Shown here: positions 24,053-33,931 of the stretch, piece by piece | Numbering within the stretch: position 1 is the first letter of the stretch | Layout of the letters: each line of letters opens with the position of its first letter | DNA from: Mycobacterium lepromatosis | GTDB lineage: Bacteria; Actinomycetota; Actinomycetes; Mycobacteriales; Mycobacteriaceae | DNA length: 64,000 bases | Assembly (NCBI RefSeq): GCF_000975265.2 | Contig: NZ_CP083405.1 | Span: 992,001 to 1,056,000, forward strand | Reading direction: 5' to 3' | Notes under the pieces: model-generated | Told to the model about the DNA's origin: nothing | The model's database searches: none | The model's input: only the letters and a program-made list of their open reading frames with translations | Translations under genes and position numbers: made by a program

Positions 24053-24087
24053 CGACAATCCTCCTTACCTACTTTATAGTGATCCGG

Positions 24088-24330
24088 CTACGCGGTCAGC
24101 AGGGCCCCGGCGAGTGCCTTGATGCGATCGGGCCGGAAGCCCGACCAGTGGTCGTTTCCGGCCACAACGACCGGCGCCTGCAAGTAACCCAACGCCATCA
24201 CATAGTCACGCGCCTCAGAATCGAGGCTGATGTCGACTGTCTGGTAGGGGATGCCTTGCTTATCCAGCGCCTTGTACGTGGCACTGCACTGTACACACGC
24301 GGGTTTGGTATACACGATGATGCTCATCAC
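24088..24330 (-). CDS. nrdH: Glutaredoxin-like redoxin NrdH
   Basis: 80 residues from GTG 24330, with AAAGGAG 10 nt upstream; ATG 24327 is the next codon. The active site is CVQC in YTKPACVQCSATYKAL, and the C-terminal WSGFRPDRIKAL matches the NrdH signature W-S-G-F-R-P. It donates electrons to NrdE and is itself reduced by thioredoxin reductase. First gene of nrdHIE, it sits about 30 nt before nrdI. Confidence 0.95.
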   Translation of the reverse strand: MMSIIVYTKPACVQCSATYKALDKQGIPYQTVDISLDSEARDYVMALGYLQAPVVVAGNDHWSGFRPDRIKALAGALLTA

Positions 24331-24536
24331 AGAAATAAAGCTCCTTTACGCAAGTTGGAAAGGTTATACAGACTGGCAACTACTCAGGTACAACGTGTGC
24401 TGTGTCCAGAGATCCGCCAAGCCCCCCAGGATTCCCGTCGTGCGGCCGCCCACATCACCTAACCTGGCGATACCGATTCCAGAACGATCACCTGCCTGGC
24501 TGGCGTAGTGAACCTGGGATCTGCGGTCGCCTCAAA

Positions 24537-24584
24537 ACACTACACCTAGTGGGTGGCAAGGAGAATAGGTACAAGATGTTCTGA
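24537..24584. promoter_or_regulatory. Tandem NrdR-box-like sites upstream of nrdH
   Basis: ACACTACACCTAGTGG at 24537-24552 has perfect CACTA/TAGTG arms and fits the NrdR consensus. GTACAAGATGTTCTGA at 24569-24584 is a weaker match. They start 32 bp apart, the same spacing as the pair upstream of nrdF. They lie about 207-254 bp before nrdH, implying a long 5' leader or an intervening decayed reading frame. Confidence 0.6.
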
Positions 24585-24589
24585 ACAAC

Positions 24590-24720
24590 ATTTACGAAAT
24601 TCCCTGGTTGTAGGCCATGACCTGCGAACCATCCGGCGTGTCGTAACTCACGATAGTCGTCCAACAATCATCACAGGTGCCCATCCGCACCGGAACAATA
24701 CCCGGCACCGACAAGACTAA
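24590..24720 (-). other. Unassigned protein-like fragment
   Basis: The minus strand from about 24720 to 24595 reads VPVRMGTCDDCWTTIVSY and DTPDGSQVMAYNQG in one frame, which looks like real protein and has a CxxC. I do not recognise the family. It is too short to be a gene by itself and lies next to the nrdH upstream sites and a dead FMN reductase. Confidence 0.2.
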
Positions 24721-24789
24721 TGTTACCGACACGTCCCCTGCAGCCAGCAAAGCTGCCAACGGCAGCTGGCGGCTCTGCTGCTAACCGAA

Positions 24790-25345
24790 TGTGTTCAGCT
24801 CACCTCGGCAGCAAACTTGCCGACGATGTCACACAATTTGCGGAAATCTCGCGGCTGTCCGTGGAAGCCTTACCCGCCAAGGACGGAAGCGGCACGGAAA
24901 ATGTGATTCCGTCGATCACGTTCGAGCCGGCGATGCCGAACGACTTGTGCGCCTCGTCGCACGCCTACACGCTACCGTATTGGTCCGCTGAACTAGCGAA
25001 TACCACCAACGGCTTGTTCTTCACCACGCCATCGCTGAATGGTCGTGACAGCTAGTCAACCACATTCTTAACCATCGCGGGGGTGCTGCCGTTGTATTCC
25101 TCCGGGATGACCACCAGGGCAGCATCCGTGTCAGCTGCGATGTCCCGCAACGCCGTCACCGAAACCGGCACACGTGTTGATATGTCGATGTCTTCGTTAT
25201 AGAACGGCAACTCCCCCAGCCTCTCAAACACCGTGACGGTGACGCCGTCCGGGGAAAACCCTTATGTCCAACTCGGCCATAAGGCGGTTGATCGACACTA
25301 CGCACAGGCTTCCCACTAACACCAAGGCGTTTATGTTGGAGTCCT
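24790..25345 (-). pseudogene. NADPH-dependent FMN reductase (Rv3054c-like), decayed
   Basis: Minus strand from about 25335: ALVLVGSLCVVSINRLMAEL, then a frameshift to PDGVTVTVFERLGELPFYNE, followed by ALRDIAADTDAALVVIPEEY and NGSTPAMVKNVVD, then an in-frame stop. The sequence continues FSDGVVKNKPLVVFA and fades. These are the standard stretches of the small flavodoxin-fold azo/quinone reductases (the P-E-Y-N-G/S loop binds FMN). It takes the place of Rv3054c, on the same strand as nrdH. Not functional. Confidence 0.8.
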
Positions 25346-25458
25346 CCAGCACCGTTCCATTCCCATGTAAGCCATGGGCTGACCTTCATCCTTGCACATA
25401 CAAACGGGCCACGGTCCATTTTGTATTCCAACCGCGTTACAAGTGCAATCAGGGACCC

Positions 25459-26060
25459 ATGACGAGTGGTTGAGTAGAGTTCGCTCTGTCCACTCCGGCA
25501 AAACCTCTACAAGAGCGCAGTGACGCGGCGCGTAATCGCGCGCTGTTGTTGGCGGTGGCCCACCGCCTGGCCACTACAAACGTTGCGGATGCCATACGTC
25601 GCCGTGGGCCACCGGTGTCGGCAAAGGCACGCTGTTCCGCCGGTTCGGCAGCCGAGCCAGCCTGATTACGGGTGCTGCTCGAAGCGGACGAGCGCGCCCC
25701 AGCAGACGTTCCTATTCGGGCCGTCGCCCGTTGAACCCGATGCGCCCCGACGGATCGACTAGTCGCGTTCAGGCGAGAGCGGAATCTGCTTCGTCCATAC
25801 CCACCACGCACTGCTATAAGTATAGGCAACCAACCACGACCCATTTACCCGTCACGTTGGGGCGGCTGCGATGCAGCGCATCCATGTAGTAGATGTTTGC
25901 AGTCAGCAAAGAACACCGGCGACCTCGATGACCAGACCGACGCCCTGCTGGCGCTGCTCGACGCCGACTATGTCGAACATCTATGGCAGTCACGCCCTGG
26001 AAACGTTGGGCCAGGCGTGGGAGAGTCTGGCGCCAAGCTGTGCGGACAGTGACTAACTCG
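25459..26060 (+). pseudogene. TetR regulator (Rv3055-like), decayed
   Basis: From ATG 25459 fragments in three frames give AARNRALLLAVAHRL (helix 1), then VADAIRRR, ATGVGKGTLFRRFGSRASL (the HTH recognition helix, across a frame change), LLEADERA, FVHTHHALL, and near 25930 QTDALLALLDADYVEHL and SHALETLGQAWESLA. At least three frameshifts. It lies divergent to the dead FMN reductase and ahead of dinB, as in M. tuberculosis. Confidence 0.7.
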
Positions 26061-27095
26061 GTCCTGCGATGTTTACCTCGACCAGTTTTTGGCGTCGGCC
26101 GAGCTTCGTCGTCACTCCAAAGTGGCCGAGCTGCCGGTCGTCGTCGGCGCCGACTATCCCACCGAACCACCTCAAGATCGTCACTTGCGCCTAATACCTA
26201 ATATGAGACGCGTGAATTCAGTGTGCACGCAAGTAGGTCACTACGGCCGCCCGCTCGGCGCTGCCCCGACGCCGCATTTTAGCGTCCGATCCGACCGCCT
26301 ATGACGACGCCTACGACCACGTGATGGGATTGGTGCGCGGACTTGGTACACCCGGCAGAGGTCTGGGGCTGGACGAGGCGTATGTTGGGTTGACCGCAGC
26401 CGATAAAACTCAGGACACCGAAGGTGCCGAGCACATCCACGCCGTCATCTTGTCGGAAACCAGGCTATCCTGCTAAGTCGGCCATCAGTGACAACAAGCA
26501 GTACGCCAAGGTCGCCATCGGCTTCGCGAAACCGGCTAGAATCTTTACCATCACCTACTCGAACGAGATGACCCTGACAGCTGCCCGACCAGTTGAAGAG
26601 CTGCAGGGAGTTAAGCTTAAGATCGCGAAAAATCTTGAAGCCCTTGGTAATAAGGGCGTGGCAGCTCGCACACAGCAACAGCGAGTTGCTGACTTCCACC
26701 TTTCGGTCCGCTAACCAGCTTGTGTCTGCTGCTGCTCGTCGAGGGGGACAGGGGCGACACCGCGTTCAGCGCACAACCATGGATTTCACTCTCCTGCAGC
26801 CACGTAGATCACCTTTCCACGTGACCTCACTGACCGAACCGAAATGGATTTGGCGGTAAAGGATTTAGTGCAGCGAACGTTGACCGATGTGGTAACTTCA
26901 TCGCCAACGGTAACTCAAGTGGCGGTCACCTTGCTCACCGCAATATTTTAAGCCCACGCCAAGATCCGCAAATTGGATGCGCCCACCACACTATCCCGAC
27001 ATCACCACCACCGCAATATTGCGCGTATTGGGTTCATGCGAGCTGGACCGCCCGATCCGATTACTCAGGAAGCGGCTCGAACTCGAGATGCCCCC
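26045..27095 (+). pseudogene. dinP: DNA polymerase IV (dinB/dinP), decayed
   Basis: Y-family polymerase parts appear in order on the plus strand: CDVYLDQFLASAELRR (catalytic Asp region), ELPVVVGADYPTEPP, then after shifts near 26300 AYDDAYDHVMGLVRGLG, RGLGLDEAYVGLTAADKT, from 26440 ISDNKQYAKVAIGFAKPA, ARPVEELQGVKLKIAKNLEA, then LAHSNSELLTSTFRSANQLV and, at 26840-26930, MDLAVKDLVQRTLTDVVTSS. At least five frames are used and stops intervene. This corresponds to Rv3056. Loss of this error-prone polymerase does not tell about other Y-family genes elsewhere. Confidence 0.88.
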
Positions 27096-27101
27096 ACAGC
27101 G

Positions 27102-28058
27102 TCAGCGTGACACCGGTCCGGGTTCAATTGCCTGACTTGCCCCCTCACCGTTGCGTGGCTGGGGTATTCCCACCTCGGTCCGCTCCACGCACTGCATTGT
27201 CGCCGGGCTGGGCCGAAGTGCGCGCGTGAAAACTACGTTGACTTGCTGCATCACCACTCTGTACGGCCACCACGCCAGCCGCTTGAACCCGTATAGCAGT
27301 CGAATATCGTGGGAAGTGTAGATCAGATATCGGTTCTTTGCGACCCCCGCCAAGATCTTCTCGGCCGCCTTTTCTGCTGGCACAGCATGACTAAGGAAGC
27401 GGTCAACCCAGCGACTGAACCTCGGGTCTTGGCGGTCGATCCCAGCAATTTCGATAGTATTGACCAGCGGCGTCCGTACCGCACCGGGCACCACAACTGA
27501 CACCCCGATGCGGTGCCGAGCCAGGTCGAAGCGCAGCACCTCAGAAAGTCCGCGTAATCCGTACTTGCTGGCACTGTAGGCCGCATGCCAGGGCAGGGCG
27601 ACCAGCCCAGCCGCCGAGGAGACATTGACCAAATGCCCACCCCGGCCGGCAGCCAGGATCGGCGGCACAAACGTCTCGATGAAGTGGATCGGGCCCATTA
27701 GGTTGATCGCGACCACGTTGCTCCACTGGTCGTGGGTGAGCCGGTCAACGGTCCCCCAGGCTGACACGCCAGCGATATTCATCACAACATCCATGCTAGG
27801 ATGCCTTGCGTGGATATCGGCGCCGAATGCCGCCACCTCGTCGTATTCGGACACGTCCAGAGCGCGATACTCGGGCACCTGTGCACCGAGCGCCCGTGCG
27901 TCGGACACGGTTTGCGACAAACCATCGCAGTGGCGGTCCGTCAGATACAGCTCGGCACCGTAGGCGGCAAGCCGCAATGCAGTGGCTCGTCCGATACCGC
28001 TAGCCGCGCCGGTGACAAAACACCGCTTCCCCACGAAATATTGTGCCGCCTGCACCAT
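27102..28058 (-). CDS. Short-chain dehydrogenase/reductase, Rv3057c-like
   Basis: 318 residues, intact among dead neighbours. It has the NAD(P)-binding TGAASGIGRATALRLA, the NIAGVSAWG strand (NNAG-like), a catalytic Ser in VNVSSAAGLVALPWH and YSASKYGLRGLSE (YxxxK). The C-terminal part, with SHDIRLLYGFKRLAWWPY, matches the mycobacterial acyl-reductase-like subgroup. The last 30 or so residues look low in family likeness and may be an extension produced by loss of the original stop; the frame ends convergent to dead dinB, 6 bp away. Substrate unknown. Confidence 0.85.
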   Translation of the reverse strand: MVQAAQYFVGKRCFVTGAASGIGRATALRLAAYGAELYLTDRHCDGLSQTVSDARALGAQVPEYRALDVSEYDEVAAFGADIHARHPSMDVVMNIAGVSAWGTVDRLTHDQWSNVVAINLMGPIHFIETFVPPILAAGRGGHLVNVSSAAGLVALPWHAAYSASKYGLRGLSEVLRFDLARHRIGVSVVVPGAVRTPLVNTIEIAGIDRQDPRFSRWVDRFLSHAVPAEKAAEKILAGVAKNRYLIYTSHDIRLLYGFKRLAWWPYRVVMQQVNVVFTRALRPSPATMQCVERTEVGIPQPRNGEGASQAIEPGPVSR

Positions 28059-28070
28059 GGCTTACCTTTG

Positions 28071-28735
28071 TCAGCCGCCCCACAGAACGTTTAGCCACAT
28101 CTGCTCGAGCAACCGCACGCAGCATTCCATGCCGCTATCGCGACCAACCAACATAAGGTCACCGGTCAGCATCAACCCGATCGTACCCGCCAGCGTAAAG
28201 ATCAATACGGAGATATCTGCACAGATCGGATGGGCGATCCCCACCTTCATCTCGGCCTCGACGACACCAACGATCTGGCCAAGCACCACTTCAGAATTGC
28301 CGTTCGATAATATCTTAGATCTCAATATCGGTGTGGCGGACGACAGAAATTACACACCACCATCCCCGGGTCCATTGTGGACGTATACTTCCATTGTGTA
28401 CGTATACTATGGCGGCACTGCTCACCATTCGCTTGGCGAACTGCTCGATTGACTCGCCCGGCTGACGGGGACGAAATACTGGGTGGACTTTTCGAGTTCT
28501 TCGGCTGCCTCCGCCATAGTCTGGGTGAGCACAGCGTACTTGGAGTCGAAACAGGAAGTAGGAATCCGGATCGGGTCACCCCGGCTCGGTGGCTAATGGT
28601 GCTAATCGACAGTTCAACAAGCGATATCTTCTCCGGAAGCGCACACGCTACCTTAAGGATCGCTTCTCGGTGCCTGTCATTACGCTGTCGGACAACTGGT
28701 GTCCGCTGCTCCTGACGGGCTGCTTGGCTACTCAC
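28071..28735 (-). pseudogene. TetR regulator (Rv3058c-like), decayed
   Basis: Two overlapping minus-strand frames hold the parts. From 28735: RQRNDRHREAILKVACALPE and LSISTISHRAGVTRSGFL (HTH), then frame loss. From 28325 to 28071: IVGVVEAEMKVGIAHPICAD and SVLIFTLAGTIGLMLTGDL, ending EQMWLNVLWGG, the usual C-terminal helix pair. Between them lies a tandem 18-bp repeat (28372-28408). It lies just upstream of the intact SDR on the same strand (13 bp gap), so the SDR may have been its target. Confidence 0.75.
28372..28408. repeat. Tandem 18-bp direct repeat inside a dead TetR gene
   Basis: CCATTGTGGACGTATACT (28372-28389) and CCATTGTGTACGTATACT (28391-28408) differ at one base and are separated by 1 bp (period 19). 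Probably a slippage duplication in the pseudogene; a variable-number marker is possible. Confidence 0.7.
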
Positions 28736-28874
28736 ATTTCACATTGTAATCACCCCCTCTGACCTTGCGCCATGCCGCTCGAAAAGGAAACTTGACAGCC
28801 ACCAAGCCTATCCAAAGGATCATTGTTTTAGAGTAGCAATACTGTCTATAGCCCACCCAGACAGGCAAATGGAG

Positions 28875-30370
28875 CGTTCATGGACGCCATGATAAGCGCG
28901 TAGCGCTATGCGCTGGACCAGACCCGGGTCGATACACCCCCACGCTTACCACCATCCTCGGTATGGAAACGTTCCAAAGGCGCCTGCTTGCCCACGATTG
29001 GAAGAGGAGGATGGTATCTGAAACCGCCAGCCGATAGCCAGTCTCAAGCTCATCCTTGGCGATTCAGGCGTTCTCATTCTCGGTCACTTCATCGAAGTGT
29101 TCCGGGGAGACATGGACTACGCGCTGTTCCTGTATCAGGTACACGATCCGCTGATCTATCTCGTCTCGCCGACCCTGCCGTCGGTTATCGGGTTGGGACC
29201 GACGCCACCCAGGACGTATTCGCCAATTAAAGAATTTAAGGACTTTTCGCAAAAAGATTAGCACACGGTAATCGACCCTTTAACTTTAACCAGGACCTTA
29301 TACTGCACACTCTCGACGAGAACATACACCACTACACACATCATGCAGGAGGCCTTCATCCGGCTTCGCATAGCTGGTTACGCCGAGCACATTGAGCGGG
29401 TGACGTCGAGCATCATCGCCAACTGGTCAACCAACGGTGCACGGTTCCTGGTACATCCCGCGATAACAGAACTAACCCTCGACACTGCATCAACAGTGTT
29501 CATTGGCCATGAACCCGATACTGACAGCGACCTGGCCACCAAGGGGAAGCCGAGCCTTTACCACTACAACACACACTGACGGTACGATCGCCCGCCACCG
29601 GATACCGCCGTTTAAATAGTGGCGTGGGCTGCGTACCCGCAAGGTGCCCGAGGACTACTTCTTCATCGACCACGTCATGGAGCGCCGTCACGCTCGTAAC
29701 ACCAACATGTCAACGATGCTGCTCCACACCGAGAACGACTACGGTAACAGCTTCACCGACGAGGACATCGCCGACCACATGATCTTCCTGATGATGGCCG
29801 CCCACGACACCTCGACATCAACAACCACGACGATGATCTACAACCTGGCCGCGCATCCGGAGTGGCAGGAGCAGGCACACGAGGAGTCGGCTCAGCTCGG
29901 CTATGCACCGTTCGACATCGATACGCCGGAGAAGTTGGAAGTTCTCAATTTTGTGATGAACGAATCTCTTCGCATGGTGACATCGCTGCCGTTGAATTTG
30001 CGCCAGGCCGTTCGTGACACCAACGTGCTGGGCTATCACATGCCGGATGAAACCAACGTAACAATATGGCCAGGACTAAACCACCGACTACCCGAGTTAT
30101 GTAAAGAGCCAAATAAATTCGACCCGGAGGGCTTCGCCGAACCGCTGTCCGAGCACAAGAAACACCGGTAAACCTTCGCACCGTTCGGAAGCGGCGCACA
30201 CAAGTGCATTAGGTATGACATTCGGACAGCTGGAGGTCAAGACTGTCGTGTACCGACTGCTTAGCCGCTAACAGTTCGCACTGATCCGACCTGACTCCCA
30301 GCTACTATGGGACAACGGCGGTATGCCGATACCGATGAACGGGATGCCTATTATGCTGCATCCGCTCTAA
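28875..30370 (+). pseudogene. cyp136: Cytochrome P450 CYP136, decayed
   Basis: Fragments in order: PSVIGLGPTPPRTY-like at about 29190, MQEAFIRLRIAGYAEHIERV from 29343, FLVHPAITELTLDTASTVFI, then from 29644 a long open stretch with the I-helix MIFLMMAAHDTSTSTTTTM (AxxDT oxygen-activation motif), the ExxR helix MNESLRMVTSLP and, after a stop at 30168, the heme loop FAPFGSGAHKCIR (Cys ligand) and MPIPMNGMPIMLHPL. Several frameshifts and a stop just before the heme loop kill it. Corresponds to Rv3059. Confidence 0.9.
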
Positions 30371-30979
30371 CCCGTACCGCGAACAGACGCCAATCACAAG
30401 GACAGTCAGTTAGCGCACGCAGCACGAAACTACGTCGGATCTTCCGACTAACAAAACCAGTGACTTGATGAAATAAATTACGAAATAAATTACAGTGTAA
30501 CGGTTTCCGGAATCACAGTTCTGGATCACGCTGTCAGAAAACTGGCCTTGACGGACGCAGATCAGGAAGACCTTCGAGCAGCTTCTCTAACCGCTACCAG
30601 TAGCGGGCGCGCTCACTACCCACCTTTCAGTTCCAGTGGACCCGAAGGGGAGAATGCCCTTGAGATGTGGCGAATCCCAGAATTCGCTCCATGTGGTGAG
30701 TTACTGGTCCTGGTAAGACAAGTTCGACATCAGGTCTGAGGAATGGCACCCAGACCAGGTCCTCCAATACGGGATAGCCAGTCGACCTAGCCATATACTT
30801 ATTAGGTATTAAGCCCTATATGTTGTGAACTCGTTGTTGGGCATCGCTAGCGATCACATCCGGTGACTTTTTAAGCTGCTGTGAGCCTGAAACTCGAAAC
30901 TGGTCGTAGCTGACGATTGGCTCCCCTTCGCCCCACCCCGGGATTGTTATCGTCTGCGGGACGTTCGCCGGGTTGGCAG
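30371..30979. other. About 600 bp without a recognisable gene
   Basis: No protein family was recognised in six frames. It contains the tandem repeat at 30470-30493 and an AT-rich stretch near 30780-30830. It lies between dead cyp136 and a dead PE gene. Confidence 0.5.
30470..30493. repeat. Tandem 12-bp repeat, two copies
   Basis: GAAATAAATTAC occurs twice head to tail (30470-30481 and 30482-30493), 3' of the dead cyp136. A minimal tandem array of possible typing use; no function inferred. Confidence 0.75.
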
Positions 30980-31302
30980 CCTACGAAACCGCCCCGATGG
31001 CCTGGTTGGTGGCCTCGCTATCAGTATAGGAATCCGCGCTGGTGGCAAGGGTCGGTAAACGGATCATGCATCTCCACAACTTGAGCGGAAAATACCGGAT
31101 AAAGCTCCGCTTGCGCACTGTAATGAGCGGGTTGAGTACCGACATCTCGTCGGCGGACGCCGGTACATATACCGGCCGGTGCGGGAGTTGCCTCTACATT
31201 GCTGGCAACCATCTGCGCATCGATGCCCTGCAGGTCGCCGGCAGCTGCCCTCAGGGCTTCCGATGATACCGTCACGACGGGATGGGGAAACGGATGAGAC
31301 AC
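30980..31302 (-). pseudogene. PE-family protein gene, decayed
   Basis: From GTG 31302 the minus strand reads SHPFPHPVVTVSSEALRAAA then GDLQGIDAQMVASNVEAT, the hallmark PE N-terminus (VTVxPEALxAAAxDLxxIG), then PAPAGI. Frame changes follow: PASADEMSVLNP in one frame and HYSAQAELYPVFSAQVVEMH in another, then TLATSADSYTDSEATNQAIG, all in the PE order. At least two frameshifts, so no product. No PPE or ESX partner is visible next to it. PE genes are not part of the flanking M. tuberculosis order here, as far as I recall. Confidence 0.8.
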
Positions 31303-32190
31303 AAGAGTACCTCTTCGCACAACTGCCAGCAATGGCCACATACTGTTAGCACAACCCGGAGGTCTGAATGGGCTTGCGTTGTACGCACCCACTGTTTTTA
31401 CACTCGGGCGAACCGCCGCACAGACTGCCCGCCACGCCAAGCCTACAACAGAGTAAAACACTCACCACTAACGCTGCCGAAACACCACCATGGCGCATTG
31501 CACACACCAGTCAGCCGGAATCGCACCCCCACAACCAACAACTCCAAGCATTATCCTGAAAGACCTTAACCGCTTGCTAACGTCACCTTGCGTCACGAGG
31601 ACTGGTTACGAGTCCGCTGAACCTTGTGCAGGGCATTCTTCAACAGCAGAGTTACCTGCTAAGCGATCTCCCACAACCCAGGCTCTTAGGTTACCTCGAC
31701 CTCCAATCTGGGTTCCATCGCGTCGATCAAAACCGTATCCGGCGCGTCCTAGGCCTTGCCCATAACGACGTTGCAGAGCAACAGAACTTCAATCTTCCGA
31801 CACAAATTGACCACCTGGTGCACAAACTGGCGACTAGACGCACCGAGAATCATATAACACTCCGTATCTTCTAACGCTTTGCAGCGTCACCTTCATATCG
31901 ATCTCGATCAACACACTGAAACTTGGCTACGCCAGCGTTTTTCGAGCTCGTTCGACTGCGTAACGAAATGATGTGTGTAGTGTGGCTGATAGCTAAACAC
32001 GCAGAGTGCTCTACTCCGTGACTCACGGACACTCTTTCACGATAGCTTCGTTGAACTTTCGCTCGAGCCTTGTCACGACAGTGTAAAGAACTGCTTCTGC
32101 CATTCTTCTTCATACCGGTTAAGCGAACCGGCCCCCCTAGACATATCAGTTACGCTCAGATCCTGCTGCTCCCGCTGGCCTGGACACCGG
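31303..32190. other. About 900 bp without a recognisable gene
   Basis: No convincing family match in six frames. The minus strand at 31870-31650 contains a protein-like stretch (RVMILGASSRQFVHQVV and DAPDTVLIDAMEPRLEVE) that might be a remnant, but it is too degraded to name. Confidence 0.4.
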
Positions 32191-32790
32191 TTAACCTTAC
32201 AACCACCAAGATGCAACAGCGTACCGATGACGATGGATGTGATAGCGCGCCAAGCTGTCATCAGCGTCGCTGATTGCCTCGACACACCACTGGTTAACGT
32301 GTTCGACAGCGACAACGTTCGTGCCAAGTCGGCAGCGCATTACTGCTGGACAATTGCGCCAATCCGATGTAGAACCGTGACTCATCGGCTGCGGTCGTGT
32401 ATCGCCGGCAGATGTTTGAGGGTCTTGGGTTGCGAGCACCCCGATGAACGGCACGAAGGGCCGCCACCTTGGGTTCGCGTTGCCTCCTCAGGAACTTTGG
32501 TGACGTTGTTGATCTCGAGAGCACCCCGGACTCAAACGTAAGTCTTCGCGGACTGGTTTTCGGTACTCTCGGTAGAGCGCGCTATATGTGTCAATGCTGT
32601 CCTGCTTCTGGGGTTTATGACGACCAGTCTGCGGGGCATGTGTAGTCGCGTTATATGCGAGCAGCACCGCTTCCATGGTCAGCTGCGGGCCTAGAATACC
32701 GTTACGATGCCGATTCGCGAGATGCCGATGCCGGACAAAGACGGTGTCTTTTTCGAAATAGCTCATATGGACCGCGTAGGACACAACCCG
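32190..32790 (-). pseudogene. Unassigned remnant, possibly a GntR/FCD regulator
   Basis: Protein-like pieces run down the minus strand: RHRNGILGPQLTMEAVLLAY and SIDTYSALYREYRKPVREDL (32700-32560), then a frame change, then VEAISDADDSLARYHIHRH near 32230. The last resembles the end of FCD ligand domains ('...IVEAIxxGDxxxARxxxxxHI'). M. tuberculosis has a GntR regulator gene (Rv3060c) between cyp136 and fadE22 on this strand, so position supports the guess. No DNA-binding domain was recognised. Confidence 0.3.
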
Positions 32791-32814
32791 CTAAGGAAGT
32801 TATAGTATATTTTA

Positions 32815-33120
32815 TGGTGTAAGCGCCGAGCTGCCTGAGCCGATAAAGCAGCTATTCATCGAGCATTGCGACCTATGCGCACGCTGCGTACACCCGGTCA
32901 CGGGCACACACGGCAACTATGGCGACCTGCTGGTCGCACGGCCGGTATAAGTGGGCACGGTACGGTGTTCACTTACACTGTCAACTACCTCCTGGACATC
33001 CGGACTCCATACGTGATCACTATCGTCGGGCTCGCTAAACAACGTGAGCCGTGGATAACAGCTAATATCTTTGACTGCAAACAGGATTCAGTGAAATACG
33101 GGATTACCGTCGATATTTGA
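32815..33120 (+). pseudogene. DUF35-type zinc-ribbon/OB-fold protein, decayed
   Basis: From about 32850 the plus strand gives a degraded zinc-ribbon part, then the OB-fold signature ISGHGTVFTYTVNYLLDI and YVITIVGLAKQREPWITANI, DCKQDSVKYGITVDI up to the stop at 33118-33120. In this family the start is a CxxC ribbon followed by 'GRGTVFTYTVNH'. Here the ribbon is lost to frameshift. Such proteins usually accompany thiolases in acyl-CoA pathways; a thiolase was looked for downstream but not recognised. Confidence 0.6.
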
Positions 33121-33931
33121 TTAACAAAGACAGGTCAGGCTACCGGCATTTGCGTGCGCTCCCCTGGTCCGTGGTTTGCCTTGCAGGAGTCGCGAAAAGC
33201 CACCAATCCAATATTGGTATCATCACCGGAAATTCCTTGTAAAATAACACTTTTCGCATATAAAACCAGTAGTGGTCAATTATACCTTCACAGCCAGTAA
33301 CAACGTCGGCGACTGCCTCACCTTGCCGGCTTGATTGAGCGCGGCCTTGTGTGGCTGGCCTGCTAAACTGGACCGGCACACTGAGCCAAGCCAGTTTCGT
33401 TGGTGATCAGCGGTGGCACCACCCACGGAGTCATCGCCGACAACGCTGAAAGCATCAATAATTTCTATAGTAGCCGCCAAATCACCGCGACGTCGCGTCC
33501 CCCGTACTGCGTGTATTGTGCATCGCGGTCTGCGATCGCCGAAGTGTTTATCCCCAGTTGGTTGGGTCGTCACCCCCATATACCAGTCAGCACGGTTATC
33601 GGTAATCTCAGCCGAAAACACCATTGCGCATCGAAATAAGCCGTGCAGCAGTAAACTAAACGTCCCGTTGATGGGGTTAATAAGAGCTGCTTTTCGCAGC
33701 GTACATAGCTAGCTCAGAAACTACGTAGCCCCCTTATACATCCATCTCACCTAACGGCTCAACAACTCCGGAAGACATCTTTTCAGTCATGTGCTGCCAC
33801 TCCCCGGCGGCGGCAACCATCGAGCCAGTATCTGTCGGCACCGCCGTGTTGTTGGTAAGCAACAACTGCGAGACCCACCGTGATGCGACGGATCCCAAGG
33901 ACCCGGACACCCTAACAAAGCAACCAGGGTC
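33121..33931. other. About 800 bp without a recognisable gene
   Basis: Both strands hold only short frames with no family likeness. It lies between the dead OB-fold gene and the end of fadE22. Confidence 0.5.
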
